This document shows, piece by piece, positions 57,401 through 64,000 of a stretch of DNA of 64,000 nucleotides. The position numbers were made by a program, and so were the translations under genes. The notes under the pieces are model-generated. The model did no database searches. It saw nothing but the letters and a program-made list of their open reading frames with translations, and had not been told where the DNA came from. Origin of the DNA: Ovis canadensis (Eukaryota > Chordata > Mammalia > Artiodactyla > Bovidae); NCBI RefSeq assembly GCF_042477335.2, contig NC_091255.1, positions 36,372,501-36,436,500 on the forward strand. Direction: 5' to 3'. Positions within the stretch are counted from its first letter, which is position 1. Each line of letters opens with the position of its first letter.

Positions 57401-57860
57401 CAACAACGATAAGAATGTTAAGTGTTTAATTTAACTTTATTGGAAACTGGCCATCTGTTTTCCAAAGTGTCTGTACACTTTGCATCCCCACGAGCAAAGG
57501 CTGAGTGCTATGGCTGGTATCCTGCTCTGTGTCTTGGCCACTAACTGGCGTCATCAGTTTTGTTGTTTTTTTTGTGTGACAGTCTATAAGGTATGTAGTG
57601 GTATCTCGCGGCTTTTAATCTGCCTTTCCCTAATGACTAATGATGCTGACTATCTTTTCATGTGCTTATTTGTATATCTTCTTTGGTGAAGTGTCTGTTC
57701 AAAACTTTAGGCCTTTTACAAACTGAGTAGTTTGTTTTCTTATTATTGTGTTTGGAGAGTTCTTTGTATATTCTCGATATAAGTCCTTTATCAAATATAT
57801 GATTTGAAAATTTTTTCCCCCAGTCTGTGGCTTGTCTTTTCATTCTTCTAAACTACGTTC

Positions 57861-58865
57861 TTCCAGGAGCAGAAATTCTTTTCTTTGCAGTCACTTCACT
57901 TCTTGCTTTAAGCAGCCTTTTTTCTTCTTACTTCTGTTTAGTTGGTATATAGAAGGCAATGGAATGTCCCACAGAGGCAGAACCAAGCAAGCAGGATACA
58001 CACAAGTAAGCCTGTCTGCCCATCATTTTCCCATGTGCCCAAAGCCTAAAGGTCAAAGGACATCTGGGGAGGAGAGTGGATCTAGCAACCTAGATCTTCT
58101 GGAGTCTAGTTCTTTATTCAGTGTGCTATCCTTAGAAAGGCAGCATGGGCACCACCCGGGGGCTCGTCCAAAGTGTGGGATCTGCATTTTAATGAGATGC
58201 CCAGACCAGGAGTACACACATTAGAGTTTGAGGAACATCACCTTCGACAGGCCCACATGAAGGAAGAATGCATATTTCATAGAGACAAAAGGGAGGGACC
58301 TTGCAGCATGTGGATTCTGGCCACAGAGATATCCTAGGAAGGCCAGGGGTCTGGGAGCTCATCAAGGAGGAGATTCATGCTAGAGTTTCTATTGGGGTGA
58401 GCTGGCCTGGGACGGGACTGTTTCTGAGTGTCACATAGGCAGCAAAGCACATCCACGTGGACAGTCAAGGAGTGACCAATAAGCTTGTGTTCTTGAGTCC
58501 ATGTTCTAAGCCCAAGTCCGTATTCTCCAGGGGCTACTGTCCTAGAAGCATGGGTAAGCACCTGCCCTTACTAATGCAACAGTGGGACTCCTTCCTTTTC
58601 AGAAATCTCCCAGTCTCACACTCCATTCCAGCTGCCACTCTGTACTTGTGTGAGCACATGATCATTACTAGTCGACTGGTCAGCTTCTTTCTTTTGGGAA
58701 AGTGATCCCTTCCCACACCCATGTAGTTCATGGGCTGTCAATCAAGGCATCCGAGCCAGTCAGATGCTTGGGATTTGGAATCCTACCTAGAAATAGAGAA
58801 GGATGGAGGTTCAGGAGGATCTGGGGGACAATGGTGGGCAGAGAGAACAGTTCTTTTTTATTTTT
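57861..58865. other. Intergenic DNA, nothing recognised
   Basis: No exon, RNA gene or ruminant repeat recognised. Confidence 0.4.
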
Positions 58866-59008
58866 AAAGAAACTTTAATTTTTATTTATTTATTTTGTGT
58901 CCTTGGTCATGCACAGATATGGGATCTTGGTTCCCCAATCAAGGATCAAATCTGTGCCTCCTGCTTTGGGAGTGTGGAGTCTTAGCCACTGGACCACCAG
59001 GCAAGTCC
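58866..59008 (-). mobile_element. CHR-type SINE
   Basis: A (TTTA)n start, inverted body (GATATGGGATCTTGGTTCCC), inverted B box (AAGGATCAAATCTGTG), and head ending CACTGGACCACCAGGCAAGTCC. Confidence 0.88.
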
Positions 59009-59834
59009 TGAGACACCAGCTCTTGGTAATGATTTGTCCATGCTCCCCTGGTCTCTGTTTAGTTCTAGGCCTGGATTTTCTGCTTTCTTTTTGAGTCTGT
59101 GCGTTCTCATTGTCACCCAATATATTCCTTTTTGCCTAGCTTAGTCAGTCTGGGTTTGTGCTTGTAACTGAAGAACTCACACTGATACAAAATCTTAAGA
59201 GATAATCGGTCAGTGCTGCTGCTAGCCCACAAGGGCCCTTTGTGCCTTCAACCTTGTGGTTAACAGGCGGCCCTTCTGAACAGATGTAGGGTTAGTTGGC
59301 TTGGCAGGGAGCAGCACTTTTATGTAGAAGTAGAACAAAGTGCATCTTCCTCCAGGCCACTGGGGACCCCTTGGTGGGGTATGGACGATGGAGCAGAATG
59401 AAGACTAGAGTTCAGTTCCTCCCCTCTGTGCCATGCGGTCTTGTGCAGTGCCCATCCTGCAACCGTACATGGAGACTCTCTTGTCAGACCCCTCACCCTT
59501 CCCTTCGGCTCTTTCTCTTCTTTCTGTCTTCTAGTTTACCTCTTCTAGGCTTTTATTCTGGCAACATCAAGGCTGATAACAGCTATGTTTACTTTCATAG
59601 CTGTGGTTGAGTCTTCCGTGCTTTGTCCATCTGTTGATTCTAAAATTGAAACTCAATAAACGGTGTTTACCTTATATATTGTGACTGTATTAATATCTTT
59701 CATTGCAGAGCTAGTAATCACTAAGATTACATTTCCTTTCTTGAGGAAATTGTGTTGGACTATTTTTAATTACCTTTTGAAAAACTGTATTTGATACCTT
59801 CACAAGTTTCTATGAAATATACATTCACAGTTAT
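59009..59834. other. Intergenic DNA, nothing recognised
   Basis: Contains an AATAAA at about 59654, but no exon structure that it could serve. Confidence 0.35.
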
Positions 59835-60213
59835 TTGTTGTTATTAAGTCGTGTCTGACTGTACGACCTCATGGACTGCAGCATGTCGGCTTCCCTGTCC
59901 CTCACTAACTCCCAGAGTGTGCTCAAATTCACGTCCATTGAATCGGTGATGCCGTCCAATCATCTCATCCTCTGTCGTCCCCTTCTTCTCCTGCCTTCAA
60001 TCTTTCTCAGCATCAGAGTCTTTTCCAATGAGCTGGCTCTTCACACCAGGTGGCCAAAGTGTTGGAGCTTCAGCTTCAGCATCAATCCTTCCAGTGAATA
60101 TTCAAGGTTGATTTCTTTTAGGATTGACTGATTTGATCTCCTTACAGTGCAAGGGACTCTCAAGAGTCTTCTCTAACACTACAGTTCGAAAGCATCAATT
60201 CTTTGGCACTTGG
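59835..60213 (-). mobile_element. BovB 3'-end fragment
   Basis: The minus-oriented BovB tail, from the GTTGTTATTAAGTCGTGTCTG end to AAGCATCAATTCTTTGGCAC. Confidence 0.9.
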
Positions 60214-60724
60214 TCAAATGATTCTAATGTAATGAATCACCTAACTCAGGAACCAATAGCCTATTGCCTACTGGTGTATGTACCAGTGTAACCCTCTCTG
60301 TCCCATTTCCTTGCCCTCCCTGAGAAATAGCCACTATTCTACATTTTGTGTTTATTATTCCACTGCTTTTTAAAACATGCCATGCAATCATAATAGAATG
60401 TATGTTTCAACAATGTTTTGCTTAGTTGTGCTTATTTATAATCTCTATATAAATGGTATCATATCTGTGGCATAGTTTTCTGGGAGCTATAGTTCTTAGG
60501 AAACATTGTACTGTCTAGATTCTTCCATATTGTATTGTGCTGCATATGATTTCTCATTCCTAGTAGGGCCAGCCCCTTCCCACAACACTGGTCCCTCCTG
60601 GCATAGAACACACTTCACAGTTATTCCTGCCTGTAACTGAGGAAGCTAGGGAATTTGCCCACCAACTCCCTATCTGTCATTAGTTTGCAGGTCAGCCTTC
60701 AGACTTGGGTGATACTGACCGTGG
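60214..60724. other. Intergenic DNA, partly L1-like
   Basis: AT-rich sequence such as TTGTGCTTATTTATAATCTC and GGTATCATATCTGTGGCATAG has the look of an old L1 3' region. No gene. Confidence 0.35.
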
Positions 60725-61553
60725 TTACTGGTTGGGGCATAGGCTTGGATTACTGTGATATTGAATGGTTTGCCTTGGAAACAAACAGAGATCATTCTGT
60801 CGTTTTGAAATTGCATCCAAGTACTGCATTTCGGACTCCCTTGTTGACCATGATGGCTACTCCATTTGTTCTAAGGGATTCCTGTCCACAGTAGTAGATA
60901 TAATGGTCATCTGAGTTAAATTCACCCATTCCAGTTCATTTTAGTTCGCTGATTCCTAGAATGTCGACGTTCACTCTTGTCATCTCCTGTTTGACCACTT
61001 CCAATTTGCCTTGATTCATGGACCTGACATTCCAGATTCCTATGCAATATTGCTATTTACAGCATCAGACCTTGCTTCTATCACCACAACTGGGTATTGT
61101 TTTTGCTTTGGCTCCATCCCTTCATTCTTTCTGGAGTTATTTCTCCACTGATCTCCAGTAGCATATTAGGCACCTACCGACCTGGGGAGTTCCTCTTTCA
61201 GTATCCTATCATTTTGCCTTTTCATACTGTTCATGGGGTTCTCAAAGCAAGAATACTGAAGTGGTTTGCCATTCCCTTCTCCAGTGGACCACATTCTGTC
61301 AGACCTCTCCACCATGACCTGCCCATTTTGGGTGGCCCCACGGGCATGGCTTAGTTTCATTGAGTTAGACAAGGCTGTGGTCCTAGTGTGATTAGGTTGA
61401 CTAGTTTTCTGTGATTATGGTTTCAGTGTGTCTGCCCTCTGATGCCCTCTCACAACACCTACCGTCTTACTTGGGTTTCTCTTACCTTGGATGTAGGGTA
61501 TCTCTTCACGGCTGCTCCAGCAAAGTGCAGCCGCTGCTCCTTACCTTGGACAA
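60725..61553 (-). mobile_element. BovB LINE, inverted 5' part (5' UTR and endonuclease)
   Basis: Minus-oriented sequence equal to the 5' part of the BovB at 13090-13920: 5' UTR at the high end, and endonuclease down to the ITVIQAYAPTS position at the low end. At 61551-61553 it switches to a plus-oriented BovB that starts at the same endonuclease position. Confidence 0.93.
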
Positions 61554-64000
61554 TATCACAGTAATCCAAGCCTATGCCCCAACCAGTAATGCTGAAGAAG
61601 CTGAAGTTGAACGGTTCTATGAAGATCTACAAGACCTTTTAGAACTAACACCCCCAAAAGATGTCCTGTTCATTATAAGGGACTGGAAAGCAAAAAGTAG
61701 AAAGTCAAGAAACACCTGGAGTAATAAGCAAATTTGGCCTTGGAGTACGGAATGAAGCAGGGCAAAGGCTAATAGAGTTTTGCCAAGAGAATGCACTGGT
61801 CATAGCAAACACCCTCTTCCAACAACACAAGAGAAGACTCTACACATGCACATCACCAGATGGTCAACACCAAAATCAGATTGATTATATTCTTTACGGC
61901 CAAAGATGGAGAAGCTCTATAGAGTCGGCAAAAACAAGACTGGAAGCTGACTGTGGCTCAGATCATGAGCTCCTTATTGCCAACTTCAGACTTAAATTGA
62001 AGAAAGGAGGGAAAACCACTAGAACATTCAGGTATGACCTAAATCAAATCCCTTATGATTATACAGTGGAAGTGAGAAATAGATTTAAGGGACTAGATCT
62101 GATAGATAGAGTGCCTGATGAACTATGGACGGAGGTTCGTGACATTGTACAGGAGACAGAAATCAAGACCATCCCCATGGAAAAGAAATGCAAGAAAGCA
62201 AAATGGCTGTCTGAGGAGGACTTACAAATAGCTGTGAAAAGAAGAGAAGCGAAAAACAAAGGAGAAAAGGAAAGATATAAGCATCTGAATGCAGAGTTCC
62301 AAAGAATAGCAAGGAGAGATAAGAAAGCCTTCCTCAGCAATCAATGCAAAGAAATAGAGGAAAACAACAGAATGGGAAAGACTAGAGATCTCTTCAAGAA
62401 AATTAGAGACACCAAGGGAACATTTCATGCAAAGATGGGCTCGATAAAGGACAGAAATGGTAGGGCTCTAACAGAAACAGAAGATATTAAGAAGAGGTGG
62501 CAAGAATACACAGAAGAACTGTACAAAAAAGATCTTCACAACCCAGATAGTCATGATGGTGTGATCACCCACCTAGAGCCAGACATCCTGGAATGTGAAG
62601 TCAAGTGGGCCTTAGAAAGCATCACTACGAACAAAGCTAGTGGAGGTGATGGAACTCCAGTTGAGCTATTTCAAATCCTGAAAGATGATGCTGTGAAAGT
62701 GCTGCACTCAATATGCCAGCAAATTTGGAAAACTCAGCAGTGGCCACAGGACTGGAAAAGGTCAGTTTTCATTCCAATCCCAAAGAAGGGCAATGCCAAA
62801 GAATGCTCAGAATACCACATAATTGGACTCATCTCACACGCTAGTAAAGTAATGCTCAAAATTCTCCAAGCCAGGCTTCAGCAATACGTGAACTGTGAAC
62901 TTCCAGATGTTCAAGCAGGTTTTAGAAAAGGCAGAGGAACCAGAGATCAAATTGCCAACATCTGCTGGATCATCGAAAAAGCAAGAGAGTTCCAGAAAAA
63001 CATGTATTTCTGCTTTATTGACTATGCCAAGCTTTTGACTGTGTGGATCACAATACACTGGAAAATTCTGAAAGAGATGGGCATACCAGACTACCTGACC
63101 TGCCTCTTGAGAAATCTGTGTGCAGGTCAGGAGGCAGCAGTTAGAACTGGACATGGAACAACAGACTGGTTCCAAATAGGAAAAGGAGTACGTCAAGGCT
63201 ATTTATTGTCACCCTGCTTATTTAACTTATATGCAGAGTACATCATGAGAAACGCTGGGCTGGAGGAAGCACAAGCTGGAATCAAGATTGCTGGGAGAAA
63301 TATCAATAACCTCAGATATGCAGATGACATCACTCTTTTTTTTTTTTCCAAGCTGGTTTTATTTATTTATTTTTTTCCCCTGTGGCAATTTTAGTTTTTT
63401 ATTTTTTTAAATTTTAAAATCTTTAATTCTTACATGCGTTCCCAAACATGAACCCCCCTCCCACCTCCCTCCCCATAACATCTCTCTGGGTCATCCCCAT
63501 GCACCAGCCCCAAGCATGCTGCATCCTGCGGATGACATCACTCTTATGGCAGAAAGTGAAGAGGAACTAAAAAGCCTCTTAATGAAAGTGAAAGAGGAGA
63601 GTGAGAAAGTTGGCTTAAAGCTCAACATTCAGAAAACGAAGATCATGGCATCCGGTCCCATCACTTCATGGGAAATAGATGGGGAAACAGGGGAAACAGT
63701 GGCAGACTTTATTTTTGGGGGGCTCCAAAATCACTGCAGATGGTGATTGCAGCCATTAAATTAAAAGACGGTTACTCCTTGGAAGGAAAGTTATGACCAA
63801 CTTAGACAGCATATTCAAAAGCAAAGACATTACTTTGCCAACAAAGGTCCATCTAGTCAAGGCTATGGTTTTTCCAGTGGTCATGTATGGATGTGAGATT
63901 TGGACTGTGAAGAAAGCTGAGCGCTGAAGAATTGATGCTTTTGAACTGTGGTGTTGGAGAAGACTCTTGAGAGTCCCTTGGACTGCAAGGAGATCCAACC
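61551..64000 (+). mobile_element. BovB LINE, 3' part (endonuclease to 3' region), runs off the window
   Basis: Starts at the ITVIQAYAPTSNAEEAE position of the endonuclease and continues through the linker and RT, open as one frame of 465 codons (61997-63394), with FRKGRGTRDQ and YADD. A local shift replaces the conserved FDCVDHNKLW (near 63030-63060). An L1 3' end sits inside at 63338-63530. The element continues beyond 64000. Confidence 0.95.
63338..63530 (-). mobile_element. Ruminant L1 3'-end insertion with 15-bp target-site duplication
   Basis: It begins with a T-run (the complement of a poly(A) tail) and continues with the complement of the L1 3' end (GAACCCCCCTCCCACCTCCC, TCATCCCCATGCACCAGCCC). 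The 15-base GATGACATCACTCTT stands on both sides (63323-63337 and 63531-63545) without mismatch, so this is a recent, 5'-truncated insertion of 193 bp into BovB. Confidence 0.95.

Larger units (their letters stand above)
56060..57860 (-). mobile_element. Old L1 3'-region, cut into pieces by younger insertions
   Basis: Minus-oriented L1-type sequence appears at 56060-56325 (CTTCTGGCAACCCCTTGTTTG), 56465-56540, 56663-56735, 56885-56955 and 57420-57860 (TTTGGAGAGTTCTTTGTATA and TATAAGTCCTTTATCAAATA). Between the pieces lie a Bov-A, two CHR SINEs and a BovB tail. Confidence 0.78.

Noticed and set aside
59640-59670. Poly(A) signal of an unknown gene
   Set aside because: An AATAAA alone, with no exons upstream, is expected by chance in AT-rich DNA.
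51120-60724. ODF4, KRBA2 or RPL26, expected next on human 17p13.1
   Set aside because: I searched the translated frames by eye and found no stretch that resembles these proteins. They probably lie beyond the window.
61997-63394. 465-codon open frame as a functional protein gene
   Set aside because: It is BovB RT with a local frame lesion in the FDCV region, and it ends in an inserted L1 tail.

Overview
This is a stretch of ruminant nuclear DNA. The host is identified by its repeats: many copies of the RTE-type LINE BovB, its derivatives Bov-tA and Bov-A2, CHR-type tRNA-Glu-derived SINEs, and the 3' end of a ruminant-type L1. The four genes are intron-containing and lie in the order seen on human 17p13.1 (PFAS, RANGRF, SLC25A35, ARHGEF15). 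I cannot tell cattle from another bovid by eye.

Layout. 1-620 is an intronic BovB piece. 862-6583 holds the last 17 coding exons of PFAS (+), the purine-synthesis enzyme FGAM synthase. 6647-18900 is repeat-rich intergenic DNA with a nearly full-length but broken BovB at 10600-14146. 19000-20550 is the complete RANGRF gene (+) behind a GC-rich promoter. 20969-23919 is the complete SLC25A35 coding region (-), a mitochondrial carrier, convergent with RANGRF; its GC-rich upstream region carries three CCAAT boxes. 24960-42880 is intergenic and full of nested retrotransposons, including two BovB copies in opposite orientation. 42882-51119 is the complete ARHGEF15 coding region (+), a Rho guanine-nucleotide exchange factor. 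51120-64000 is intergenic, with an L1 broken up by younger insertions and, at the right edge, a BovB with an inverted 5' part.

The genes are unrelated housekeeping or tissue genes that share a conserved neighbourhood; they do not form a pathway. All splice junctions were placed by reading frame, GT/AG and remembered family sequence. PFAS here gives 893 codons plus stop, RANGRF 186 aa, SLC25A35 300 aa and ARHGEF15 844 aa, all uninterrupted.

I see no undescribed multi-gene system. The most interesting observations concern how retroelements reshaped gene structure. A BovB/Bov-A insertion with target-site duplication sits directly at an ARHGEF15 splice acceptor, and a 57-bp copy of that acceptor plus exon start lies 1 kb downstream in a later intron. 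Two BovB copies form an inverted repeat with arms of about 1.44 kb. The right-edge BovB has the structure expected from twin priming.
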